Shown piece by piece: positions 23,178 through 30,843 of a stretch of DNA of 33,429 nt; position 1 is the first letter of the stretch, and the number at the start of each line of letters is the position of its first letter. The stretch comes from an uncultured Desulfovibrio sp. (lineage in GTDB: Bacteria > Desulfobacterota > Desulfovibrionia > Desulfovibrionales > Desulfovibrionaceae). The DNA is taken from positions 1 through 33,429 of the forward strand of contig NZ_CASDOY010000015.1 of NCBI RefSeq assembly GCF_949282365.1, written 5' to 3'. The translations under genes were made by a program, and so were the position numbers. Under the pieces are notes generated by a model that saw only the letters and a list, made by a program, of their open reading frames with translations, was not told the DNA's origin and searched no databases.

Positions 23178-23768
23178 TTACTTCTTGAAGATGTTGGTGC
23201 GGGTGATGTTCATGAACCGCAGGGCCTGATGCTTGGCATTTTCCTTGTAGTACATGCGGACTTCGTCACCAGCTTCCCAGGTGGCCGGGGGCAGGTCGAT
23301 CTTGTCAGCAGGGATGGTGAAGGTCACCAGGGCCTGCAGGCGGGCCGAGTATTCGGTCACGGACATCTTGTCCTTGTCGATGATGGGGAAGGTCTTGCCA
23401 TGCACCTTGGGATGGGTGCGCTTGATGCCCTTCTCGACATCGGTGAAGGTCACGTTCAGGACTTCCAGAGCCTTGGTGTCGGGGTTGAAGATGGTGACGG
23501 TGGACTTGTCCAGGTCGAACATCACGCGGCCGCCGGGCACGGGCAGGGGACCGATCTCGGACGGATCCTCGGGCAGGGTGTACTCATGGATGCCGCCGGA
23601 GTAGTGGGGGTTGAGCTGGTCATGATTGACGTCCAGCACCACCAGCAGGGTTTTGGTTTCGGGGTTGAAGGCCACGCAGCGGCCCTGTTCCACCTGGCCA
23701 AATTCGCACGCGGTCAGACCGAGGCTGAGAGCCAGAACCAAAGTCAGGATTACGTTACGCATTCTCAT
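23178..23768 (-). CDS. DUF4881-type lipoprotein
   Basis: A 196-residue predicted lipoprotein: MRMRNVILTLVLALS then LGLTAC with Cys21 as lipidation site. The mature part resembles the DUF4881 family known mainly from Desulfovibrio-type bacteria. It is mostly beta (YTLPEDPSEIG, VMFDLDKSTVTIFNPDTKAL, VTFTIPADKIDLPP) and ends in a basic FMNITRTNIFKK. GGAGG is 8 bases before the ATG. The gene starts 12 bases after the TauE/SafE permease gene, so its role is likely tied to that transport system, for example as a periplasmic substrate sensor or binding partner; this is inference. A terminator follows. Confidence 0.87.
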   Translation of the reverse strand: MRMRNVILTLVLALSLGLTACEFGQVEQGRCVAFNPETKTLLVVLDVNHDQLNPHYSGGIHEYTLPEDPSEIGPLPVPGGRVMFDLDKSTVTIFNPDTKALEVLNVTFTDVEKGIKRTHPKVHGKTFPIIDKDKMSVTEYSARLQALVTFTIPADKIDLPPATWEAGDEVRMYYKENAKHQALRFMNITRTNIFKK

Positions 23769-23780
23769 GTGCTTGCCTCC

Positions 23781-24836
23781 TTACGCCTGGCGCTTCTTGG
23801 CGGCAAGTTCAGCCTTGGCGCCCTGAACCATACGAACGGTGATATAGAGGGAGATGGCGCTCACGAAGCCCAGGACCACCACGGTGGCCACGCCGTTGAT
23901 GAAGCCGGCATAGCTGGGGAAGTAGGGCTGGATGAGCTTCAGGACCACGGAAGCGAGGCAGCCGAGCACGGCGCAACCGAAGGCGATGCGGATGCCGTAA
24001 CCCTTGATGTACTTGGTGGCCACAGCGCCGACCTGGGCGCCGATGGCGGCACCGACCAGCATGATGAGGGCGGCCACGAGTTCAGTACGACCCTTGAAGG
24101 TGAAGGAAGCGGCGCCGTAGAGGCCGGAGATGGCCACTTCGAAGAGGTCCGTACCCACGGCCACGTGGGTGGGGCAACCGACCAGGTACACGAGGGCGGG
24201 CATGCGGATCAGACCGCCGCCGATGCCGAGGATACCGGCCAGCCAGCCAGTGAACAGCGAGACGATGATGGGCAGCCAGGCGGAGCAGTAGATGCCGGCG
24301 CCGTGGAAGTGCACCATGGGGGGAATGCGGATGGCGTGCAGCTTGGAGGCCCAGTCGATACCGGTAGCGGTGGCACCCAGCTGTTCACCGCGGGCGGCGG
24401 CTTCGCGTTCCTTCTTCTTGCGCAGGGCCACGTCATGGAAGACCATCCAGGCCATGCCGATCAGCAGTACGACATACAGCCAGCGCACGACCTTATCCAC
24501 GGAACCCAGGCGTTCCAGCCACATCAGCATCTGGGCGCCCAGTTCCACGCCCACGATGGTACCGGCCAGCATGGTCAGGCCCAGCTTGTAGTCCACGTTG
24601 CCGAACTTGCCGTGCCGCAGCGTGGAGATCAGGGATTTGCCGGCCATGTGGGCCACGTCAGTGCCCACGGCGAAAGCCATGGGGAAACCAAGGATGTTCA
24701 GACCGGGGGTCACCATCCAGGCGCCGCCCATACCAAAGAAACCGCCGATGATGCCGACGCCGAGGCCCAGGATGATCAGACCGGGCCAGAAAATCGTCAC
24801 GCCGGAAATGGGCATCAAAACATACAACCAATCCAT
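23781..24836 (-). CDS. TauE/SafE-family permease (anion export/import)
   Basis: A 351-residue integral membrane protein of the TauE/SafE (formerly DUF81) family, with about eight hydrophobic segments. The two family repeats begin near residue 20 (LGVGIIGGFFGMGGAWMVTPGL) and residue 205 (GWLAGILGIGGGLIRMPALVYLVG), each with the Gly-rich GxGGG-like signature and a following xxGTD motif (VGTDVAHM and VGTDLFEV). A cytoplasmic loop with KKKEREAAARG separates the halves. The family carries sulfite, sulfonates and small organic anions; the substrate here cannot be fixed. GGGAGG precedes the ATG by about 6 bases. It sits between a small membrane protein and a lipoprotein, driven by the sigma54 promoter at 25248. 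Confidence 0.93.
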   Translation of the reverse strand: MDWLYVLMPISGVTIFWPGLIILGLGVGIIGGFFGMGGAWMVTPGLNILGFPMAFAVGTDVAHMAGKSLISTLRHGKFGNVDYKLGLTMLAGTIVGVELGAQMLMWLERLGSVDKVVRWLYVVLLIGMAWMVFHDVALRKKKEREAAARGEQLGATATGIDWASKLHAIRIPPMVHFHGAGIYCSAWLPIIVSLFTGWLAGILGIGGGLIRMPALVYLVGCPTHVAVGTDLFEVAISGLYGAASFTFKGRTELVAALIMLVGAAIGAQVGAVATKYIKGYGIRIAFGCAVLGCLASVVLKLIQPYFPSYAGFINGVATVVVLGFVSAISLYITVRMVQGAKAELAAKKRQA

Positions 24837-24854
24837 GTTTTCCTCCCTTCCGGC

Positions 24855-25160
24855 CTAGTGTTCAGCCAGCTCGCGGTGCTTGAGGTCGATACCGATGTGC
24901 GACATCACGATGTCGGCCAGGAAGCCGAAGACGCAGCCGACAGTCGGGATGATGATGATGGTCAGGATGGTGAAGTACAGATGACTGTCATTGTACATCT
25001 GCGCCCACCACAGCATGATACCGTCCAGACGACGGGTATCGGCCACGATGACCACGTTCGCCGCTGCCTTCTTGGCGGCCAGGGCCAGGGAAGGCATCAT
25101 GACCAGCAGCATGACGAAGCTGCCCGCAATGGCTGTCCAGAGCTTGCGCATCATTTTCAT
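24855..25160 (-). CDS. Small membrane protein heading the TauE operon
   Basis: A 101-residue protein. A cleavable or anchoring hydrophobic segment (about 8-28, WTAIAGSFVMLLVMMPSLALA-A) is followed by a short exposed stretch and a second membrane helix (about 63-88, FTILTIIIIPTVGCVFGFLADIV), ending in a charged HRELAEH tail. GGAGG precedes the ATG by 6 bases. The TauE/SafE gene starts 18 bases after its stop. It is probably an accessory subunit of that permease, but no family name is certain. First gene after the -24/-12 promoter. Confidence 0.85.
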   Translation of the reverse strand: MKMMRKLWTAIAGSFVMLLVMMPSLALAAKKAAANVVIVADTRRLDGIMLWWAQMYNDSHLYFTILTIIIIPTVGCVFGFLADIVMSHIGIDLKHRELAEH

Positions 25161-25247
25161 GTTCTCCTCCGGGTCTCGGGGTTGTTACATTCAGATCCTG
25201 CGTCCCACGGCAGGATCGTTCGTCCCAAACTTCACATGCTTTCACTT

Positions 25248-25264
25248 AGCAAGGCCCGTGCCAA
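25248..25264 (-). promoter_or_regulatory. sigma54 (-24/-12) promoter of the TauE operon
   Basis: Read on minus, TTGGCACG - four bases - TTGCT matches the sigma54 consensus at every conserved position, with GG and GC separated by 10 bases. Transcription would start near 25236, about 75 bases before the first ATG at 25160. The divergent sigma54 activator gene makes it very likely functional. Confidence 0.92.
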
Positions 25265-25288
25265 TTTCGTCAAAATCGCCAAAAATCC

Positions 25289-25379
25289 TTGATTGCCAAT
25301 GCCGCAAGCTCATTTTTGACTTGCGCAATATGCGTGATATGGGTAGATTTTAAACAAATCTTGCACGATTTCTGCGTCA
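25289..25379. promoter_or_regulatory. Candidate activator-binding repeats upstream of the sigma54 promoter
   Basis: Two similar words, TTGCGCAATATGCGTGA (from 25321) and TTGCACGATTTCTGCGTCA (from 25361), lie 40 bases apart on the same strand, four helical turns. A third, TTGC-N7-GCAA, starts at 25292. They lie about 30-130 bases upstream of the -24/-12 promoter, where activator sites are expected, and one overlaps the activator's own promoter. Confidence 0.45.
25321..25349 (+). promoter_or_regulatory. Candidate promoter of the sigma54 activator gene
   Basis: TTGCGC (25321-25326), 17 bases, then TAGATT (25344-25349), in an AT-rich stretch. Start near 25356 leaves a leader of about 36 bases with GGGAGG just ahead of the ATG. 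The boxes overlap one of the candidate activator sites, suggesting autoregulation. Confidence 0.5.
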
Positions 25380-25391
25380 CTGGGAGGATGT

Positions 25392-27956
25392 ATGCGCATC
25401 TGGAGCCCCCCCATCCTGGGAAACTCGCTGGAGAACACCCGTTTCTTCGTGAACCGCAGCCTGACAAGCCGGCTCCTCCTGCTCGGTTTACCGCTTTTGA
25501 CGCTGGTTTTATTACTTGTTTTCCTCGCAACAGGGCGCAGCATCGAAGCCCTCGTCAATCGCGCAATAGCCCGCAACGCCCAGTTGCAGGCCCAGGCCAT
25601 GAGCCTTTCGCTTGAGCAAATCCTCACAGAGACCCGCAACCAGCTCCTGATCCTGGCCGCCGGCTCCATGGATCCTGAAGATATGATACGCCGCCTCAAG
25701 TTCCGCGTGCGCGCCGAAGGCCTGCGCTACCGCGAGGTGGCCTTCATGGGCACGGCCCCCTCGCAGCGCTACCTGCTGCTCAGCTACGGCGGCGAGATCG
25801 TCTCCATCCCGCCCGACATCGCCTCCGCCACGGTGGGCAATCCCTTCACCAGCCTGAGCGCGGCCCAGCGCCCCGGCCACGTCCAGGTCAGCCAACCCCT
25901 GGAAGTGGTCTATTCCATGGTGCCGCTCAACGATTCCGTGCAGAGCATCCCCCTTTACGTCATCCGCTTCTCCACGCCCATCTATGACGCCCAGGGCGTC
26001 TTCCAGGGCATGCTCATCCTCTCGCTGGACCTGACCGTGCTGCGCGATGCCATCAGCATGTTCTCCTCCCCGGCCGCGCCCCTGCGCAGCGAGGGCAACG
26101 AGACCCGCATCCGCAGCATCTTTTTCGACAATCAGGGCTGGATGCTCTTCCAGTCCGAGAACCTGGAGGCCGACGAGACCGGCGGCCGCCTCAGCAGCGA
26201 TTCCCTGCGCGCCGGCTTCCAGGGCGAGTTCGGCCGCGCGGGCTTCAGCACCGCCTTCCGTCCCGGGCCGGACCACGTCAATTACTGGTCCATGGTCTCC
26301 AGCGTACAGGCCGGGCATTCCGGCCAGATCTTCCTGGACAACAACGAGGCCTGGGGCCGCGAGAACAGCGCCGTGGAAGGCGTCAGCTTCGCGCCCGTGA
26401 CCTTCGCCGCCAATCCCGACAGCCCGCGCACCATCATGGGCGGCCTGGCCGTGCTGGACACCAGCTTCACCGCCACCCGCACCGGCATGCAGATCATCGG
26501 CATCTACGGCATCTGCCTGCTGGCCGGCATCTGCCTGCTGGGCCTGAGCCTGGCCTGGCTTTCGCGCGGCACCACCAAGCGCCTGCGCCGTCTCACCAAC
26601 GAGGTGAACCTGCGCATCGACAACCACAGCTCCACGCCGCTGGTGCTGCCGCTCATGCCGCGCGAACTGGAGCAGCTCAAGGATGCCATCAACGCCCTGC
26701 TGCACCGTCTGCGCCGCAGCGAGGAAGAGCAGCTCAACCAGCAGCTCATGCAGGACGCCCGCTGGGCCCGCGAACCGGCCGAGAACATGCCGGAGCTGGA
26801 CGACATCCCCGAGAACGGCCTCGTGGGCACCTCCGCCTCCATGCAGGACCTGCGCGCCAACATCCTCAAGGCCGCGCCCACCATGGCCGACGTGCTGGTC
26901 ATCGGCGAGACGGGCACCGGCAAGGAGCTGGTCTCGGCCGCCATCCATCAGGCCAGCCCCCGGGCCGACGGCCCCTTCATCACCATCAACTGCGGCGCCC
27001 TGGACGAGAACCTGCTCATGGACACCCTCTTCGGCCACGTCAAGGGCGCCTTCACCGAGGCCCGCCAGCCCCGCAAGGGCGCCTTCCTCACGGCCGAAGG
27101 CGGCACCCTGATGCTGGACGAGATCGGCAACGCGGCCCCCAAGGTCCAGCAGGCCCTGCTGCGGGCCCTGTCCACGCGCATGATCCGCCCCCTGGGCAGC
27201 GACGAGGACGTGCCCTTCGATACGCGCATCATCGCCGCCACCAATGCGGAACTGCTCCAGGACGCCCAGGAAGGCTCCTTCCGCGAGGACCTCTACTACC
27301 GTCTGGCGGTCATCACCATCCGCACGCCTCCCCTGCGCCGGCGCAAGTCCGACCTGCCCCTGCTGGCCGTCTTCTTCCTGACCCGCGCCGCCGAATCCCA
27401 GGGCCTGCCCACGCCCCGCCTCAGCCGCGGGGCCCTGCGCAAACTGCAGGAATACCACTGGCCGGGCAATGTGCGCGAACTGCAGAACTGCCTGACCCGG
27501 GCCCTGGCTTTTTGCGAAAATGGCCTCATTTTTGCAGAGAATATCCAACTGGGACCGGACACCCTGTCCGCCGAGGTTGCGCGACCGGAGCGCGGCAAGC
27601 TCTCCTGTCCGCCCGCCAGAGACGATGGCAGGGCAGCCCATGCCGAGGTGCCGGACGTGCCGGGACAGCCTGTCAGGGAGGCCCTGCCCGCCGGTGGCGA
27701 AACACATGCGCCGGCTGCCGCCGGAACGCCCGCGCCGCGCCTCAATGCCCGCCTGGCTGCCCTGCTGCCGCACATCGTGGAGCTGGGCAGCATCAGCCGG
27801 CAGGAATACCAGGACATGGCCGGCAAGGACATCTCCATGCGTACCGCCCAGTACGACCTGCAGGTCCTGGTGCGGCTGGGCTATGTGCGCAAGGAAGGCC
27901 GCGGCCCGGCCCAGCGTTACATCGTCTTGCCCGCAGCCCGCGGCCCCCGCTCCTGA
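25392..27956 (+). CDS. Membrane-anchored sigma54 activator, GAFTEA loop, winged-helix end
   Basis: An 854-residue enhancer-binding protein of unusual design. TM1 is about 27-47, then a periplasmic sensor of about 320 residues, then TM2 about 372-395. A linker leads to the sigma54 AAA+ domain (about 477-715). Walker A is GETGTGKE (505-512) and Walker B TLMLDEIG. The sigma54-contact loop reads GAFTEA (552-557; Glu codon GAG at 27057-27059) instead of GAFTGA. EYHWPGNVRELQN is intact. The C-terminus is not a Fis helix but a winged-helix-like segment (about 783-850, LGSISRQEYQDMAGKDISMRTAQ, then LVRLGYVRKEG). An Ala/Pro-rich linker (about 730-782) precedes it. It is divergent to the TauE operon, whose sigma54 promoter it most likely controls. 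Confidence 0.93.
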   Translation: MRIWSPPILGNSLENTRFFVNRSLTSRLLLLGLPLLTLVLLLVFLATGRSIEALVNRAIARNAQLQAQAMSLSLEQILTETRNQLLILAAGSMDPEDMIRRLKFRVRAEGLRYREVAFMGTAPSQRYLLLSYGGEIVSIPPDIASATVGNPFTSLSAAQRPGHVQVSQPLEVVYSMVPLNDSVQSIPLYVIRFSTPIYDAQGVFQGMLILSLDLTVLRDAISMFSSPAAPLRSEGNETRIRSIFFDNQGWMLFQSENLEADETGGRLSSDSLRAGFQGEFGRAGFSTAFRPGPDHVNYWSMVSSVQAGHSGQIFLDNNEAWGRENSAVEGVSFAPVTFAANPDSPRTIMGGLAVLDTSFTATRTGMQIIGIYGICLLAGICLLGLSLAWLSRGTTKRLRRLTNEVNLRIDNHSSTPLVLPLMPRELEQLKDAINALLHRLRRSEEEQLNQQLMQDARWAREPAENMPELDDIPENGLVGTSASMQDLRANILKAAPTMADVLVIGETGTGKELVSAAIHQASPRADGPFITINCGALDENLLMDTLFGHVKGAFTEARQPRKGAFLTAEGGTLMLDEIGNAAPKVQQALLRALSTRMIRPLGSDEDVPFDTRIIAATNAELLQDAQEGSFREDLYYRLAVITIRTPPLRRRKSDLPLLAVFFLTRAAESQGLPTPRLSRGALRKLQEYHWPGNVRELQNCLTRALAFCENGLIFAENIQLGPDTLSAEVARPERGKLSCPPARDDGRAAHAEVPDVPGQPVREALPAGGETHAPAAAGTPAPRLNARLAALLPHIVELGSISRQEYQDMAGKDISMRTAQYDLQVLVRLGYVRKEGRGPAQRYIVLPAARGPRS

Positions 27957-28053
27957 AACGGCCCTGCCGCTCCGGTGCCCGGGGGCGGCGGCATGTCTGT
28001 CTGTTGTGAAAAGCGGAGTCTTCCCCGTCCGGCGGACGCCGGCCACCGGGAGC

Positions 28054-28090
28054 AGGGCGGCAGCGCCCTGCCGGACGGCGCTGCCGCCCT
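28054..28090 (+). promoter_or_regulatory. Perfect 14-bp hairpin before the ATP-grasp gene
   Basis: AGGGCGGCAGCGCC (28054-28067) pairs perfectly with GGCGCTGCCGCCCT (28077-28090) around a 9-base loop. It lies about 100 bases after the activator gene and 24 bases before the next ATG, with the ribosome site just downstream. There is no T-tract. It may block readthrough, stabilise mRNA or modulate translation. Confidence 0.62.
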
Positions 28091-28114
28091 GACGGGGGAA
28101 GGAAAGGAACGTCC

Positions 28115-30685
28115 ATGACCACCACCATCAAGACCCTCAAGCGCCTGTTTGGCCTGGAACCGCGCATCAGCCGCGAACAGGCCATGGCGGCTTTCGGCCG
28201 CCGCTATGCCTCTTTCAATGAACTGCTGCAGTCCAATGCGGACCTGGCCAGCATCCTGGCCAAGCTGGACGCCGTCCAGCGGGGCGACAAGCATCTGGAG
28301 ACCCACGAGGTGCGGCGCATCGCCCGCAAGGCGGTCTTCCACTGCGAGCGCATGGCGGCCTGTCTCAACGACATGTCCCGCAACCGCTACAAGGAGCTGG
28401 AGAGCAGCGTGGCCGCCATCGGCCAGCGCATCGAGAACGAGCTGGAGAAGCACACCCGCGGCGACGTCAACGCCCTCATCCTGCCCCTGACCGAAGTGGA
28501 CGCCAGCATGGGCTACAGTGTGGGCGGCAAGAACGCCAACCTGGGCGAGCTGGTCAACATGCTGGACATGCCCGTGCCCCCCGGCTTCGCCGTGACCATC
28601 CAGGCTGCCAGCCTGGCCCTGCTGCGGCCCAGCGGCCTGTTCCGGAAGATCCACACCACGCTTTGCAAGGTAGACCCCGACGTGCCCCACAGCCTGCAGG
28701 ACGCCGCCCGCACCGTGCAGGACCTCATCCTGGAGGCCCCGCTGCCGGAAGAGGTGGAAAGCGCCCTGCTGGCCGGCTGGGACGAGGCCTTCGGCAAGGA
28801 CAGCCAGGTGCAGGCCGCCCTGCGCTCCAGCGCCGTGGACGAAGACGGCGTGCAGTCCTTCGCCGGGCAGTACCTGAGCATCCTCGGCGTCACGCGCGAG
28901 AGCCTGCCTACGGCCTTCAAGCGCGTGCTGGCCAGCCTGTTCTCGCCCCGGGCCCTGAATTACCGCATCCGCAACGGCTACGCCCTGGACGCCACCAGCA
29001 TGGGCATGTGCTGCCTCAAGATGGTGCGGGCCAAGGCCGCCGGTGTGGCCTTTTCGCGCCATCCGGTGGACCTGCGTTCCAATTGCGTCATGATCCAGGG
29101 CACCTGGGGCCTGGGCGAGATGGTGGTGGACGGCACCGCCACCCCGGACAACTGGCTGGTCTCGCGCGCCAACCTGCGCATCCAGCAGGAGACCATCGCC
29201 CACAAGGAGATCCGCCTCGTGCTGGCCCAGGGGCCCGACGGCGTGGAGAGCCGGGAAGAGGACGTGCCCGAGAGCCTGCGCAACGTGCCCAGCCTCTCGC
29301 ACGAGCAGGCGCAGCAGCTGGCCTCCATGGCCCTGGAACTGGAACGCCACTACCAGTATCCGCAGGACGTGGAATGGGCCGTGGACGAGGACGACCAGAT
29401 CATCCTGCTCCAGACGCGGCCCATGGGCCTGGACGCCTCGGTGAGCGAGGTCACGGCCCCGGCCCTCTCCCACCTGCGGCCCCTGCTCAGCGGCGGGGAG
29501 GTGGCGGCCAGGGGCGTGGGCTGCGGACCGGTCATCCATGTGCAGCCCGCGCAGGACCTGACCCATTTCCCCGAAGGCGCGGTCATGCTCCTGCAGCATA
29601 CCTCGCCCGACGCCATGGTGGCCATGCAGCGGGCCTCGGCCATCATCGCCGAGACCGGCAGCCTCACCGGGCACATGGCCTCCGTCTGCCGGGAATTCGG
29701 CATGCCCACGGTCATCAACCTGCCCGGCGCCACCAGCCTGCTGGAAGAAGGACAGGTGGTCACCGTGGACGCCATCGGCGGGCGCGTCTTCGACGGCGAA
29801 GTCCCCGAGCTGCTGGCCCTGCGCCTGCAGCCGCGCCGTCCCGCCGCCGATACCCCGGCCCTGATCCTGCTGCGCCGCATCGCCAGCTACATCATGCCCC
29901 TGCATCTGGTGGACCCGCATTCCGAGCTCTTCAGCCCGGCCAACTGCACCTCGCTGCACGACGTCATGCGCTATGCCCATGAAAAGAGCTACAGCGAGAT
30001 GTTCCTCATCTCCGACAGCGTTTCTGAAGGCAGCATGGGCGCGGCCAGCCAGCTGGTCTGCCCGATCCCGCTGGACCTCTACGTCATCGACCTGGGCGGC
30101 GGGCTCAAGAACCCCGAATCGCGCCGCGTCACGCCCGAGGACGTCATCAGCGAGCCCTTCGCCGAAGTGCTCTCCGGCATGCTCAATCCCGCCGTCCAGG
30201 CGCGCGGCCCCCGGCCCGTCAACATGCGCGGCTTCCTTTCGGTCATGAGCCAGAACATGAGCGGCGGCAACCAGCAGGGCGGCCAGCGCTTCGGCGACCG
30301 CAGTTATGCCATCGTCTCGGACCGCTATGTGAACTTCTCCTCGCGCGTGGGCTATCACTACGCCATCCTGGACAGCTGGTGCGGCGAGACCCTGAGCAAG
30401 AACTACATCCGCTTCGAGTTCGCCGGCGGCGCCGCCGGCAGCGTGCAGCGCGAACGGCGCGTGCGCTGCATCGGCGTCATCCTTTCGGAGCTGGGCTTCA
30501 CCGTGGAAGTGGTGGGCGACCGCATCCGGGCCCGTTACCAGAAGTATCCCCGCCTGGAGATCCTCTCGCGTCTGGACCAGCTGGGGCGCCTGCTCATCAT
30601 GACCCGCCAGATGGACATGCTCATGACCGATGACAAGGCCGTGCACGGCTATGCCATGAAATTCCTCAACGGCGAATACCATTGA
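28115..30685 (+). CDS. PEP synthase-like ATP-grasp/phosphohistidine protein lacking the PEP barrel
   Basis: An 856-residue protein. Residues 1-125 are a helical domain of unknown type. Residues about 130-435 match the PEP synthase/PPDK ATP-binding domain (GYSVGGKNANLGEL, ALRSSAVDEDG, QGTWGLGEMVVDG, DVEWAVDED then ILLQTRPM). Residues about 465-590 form the swivelling phosphohistidine domain, with His520 in GSLTGHMASVCREFGMPTV, where the family catalytic His lies. The C-terminal PEP/pyruvate TIM barrel is absent. Instead there are about 260 residues (600-856) with SQNMSGGNQQGG, RFGDRSYAIVSDRYVNFSSRVGYH and a helical end. It may therefore phosphorylate an acceptor other than pyruvate. GGAAAGGAAC precedes the ATG. 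A strong terminator follows. Domain assignment is firm; substrate unknown. Confidence 0.9.
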   Translation: MTTTIKTLKRLFGLEPRISREQAMAAFGRRYASFNELLQSNADLASILAKLDAVQRGDKHLETHEVRRIARKAVFHCERMAACLNDMSRNRYKELESSVAAIGQRIENELEKHTRGDVNALILPLTEVDASMGYSVGGKNANLGELVNMLDMPVPPGFAVTIQAASLALLRPSGLFRKIHTTLCKVDPDVPHSLQDAARTVQDLILEAPLPEEVESALLAGWDEAFGKDSQVQAALRSSAVDEDGVQSFAGQYLSILGVTRESLPTAFKRVLASLFSPRALNYRIRNGYALDATSMGMCCLKMVRAKAAGVAFSRHPVDLRSNCVMIQGTWGLGEMVVDGTATPDNWLVSRANLRIQQETIAHKEIRLVLAQGPDGVESREEDVPESLRNVPSLSHEQAQQLASMALELERHYQYPQDVEWAVDEDDQIILLQTRPMGLDASVSEVTAPALSHLRPLLSGGEVAARGVGCGPVIHVQPAQDLTHFPEGAVMLLQHTSPDAMVAMQRASAIIAETGSLTGHMASVCREFGMPTVINLPGATSLLEEGQVVTVDAIGGRVFDGEVPELLALRLQPRRPAADTPALILLRRIASYIMPLHLVDPHSELFSPANCTSLHDVMRYAHEKSYSEMFLISDSVSEGSMGAASQLVCPIPLDLYVIDLGGGLKNPESRRVTPEDVISEPFAEVLSGMLNPAVQARGPRPVNMRGFLSVMSQNMSGGNQQGGQRFGDRSYAIVSDRYVNFSSRVGYHYAILDSWCGETLSKNYIRFEFAGGAAGSVQRERRVRCIGVILSELGFTVEVVGDRIRARYQKYPRLEILSRLDQLGRLLIMTRQMDMLMTDDKAVHGYAMKFLNGEYH

Positions 30686-30716
30686 TGCCGGGCCCGGCGG
30701 CCCTTCCGTCGATCAG

Positions 30717-30743
30717 GCCCCTCCCCGGCGGAGGGGCTTTTTT
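30717..30743 (+). terminator. Intrinsic terminator of the ATP-grasp gene
   Basis: GCCCCTCC (30717-30724) pairs perfectly with GGAGGGGC (30730-30737) and six T follow, about 32 bases after the stop. Confidence 0.92.
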
Positions 30744-30771
30744 CTCCAAGCGGGGCGCTGCCCTCTATCGG

Positions 30772-30785
30772 GTTGCGTACGCAAC
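30772..30785. promoter_or_regulatory. Perfect 14-bp palindrome, candidate operator of the MFS gene
   Basis: GTTGCGTACGCAAC is fully self-complementary. It covers the -35 box of the candidate promoter below, as a repressor or activator site would. No regulator gene adjoins it in the window. Confidence 0.7.
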
Positions 30786-30801
30786 AAAATAACCGTAGAT
30801 T
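30773..30801 (+). promoter_or_regulatory. Candidate promoter of the MFS gene
   Basis: TTGCGT (30773-30778), 17 bases, then TAGATT (30796-30801). The same box pair and spacing (TTGCGC-N17-TAGATT) occurs before the sigma54 activator gene. Predicted start near 30808, about 36 bases before the ATG. Confidence 0.5.
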
Positions 30802-30843
30802 GACCCGTCACCGTCCCCTCCTTTCCCAAAAGGCTGGTTCCCT

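Noticed and set aside
25361..25375. TTGCACG-ATTT-CTGCG as a second sigma54 promoter for the activator gene
   Set aside because: The -24 GG is missing and the start would fall inside the ribosome site; better read as a possible binding site.
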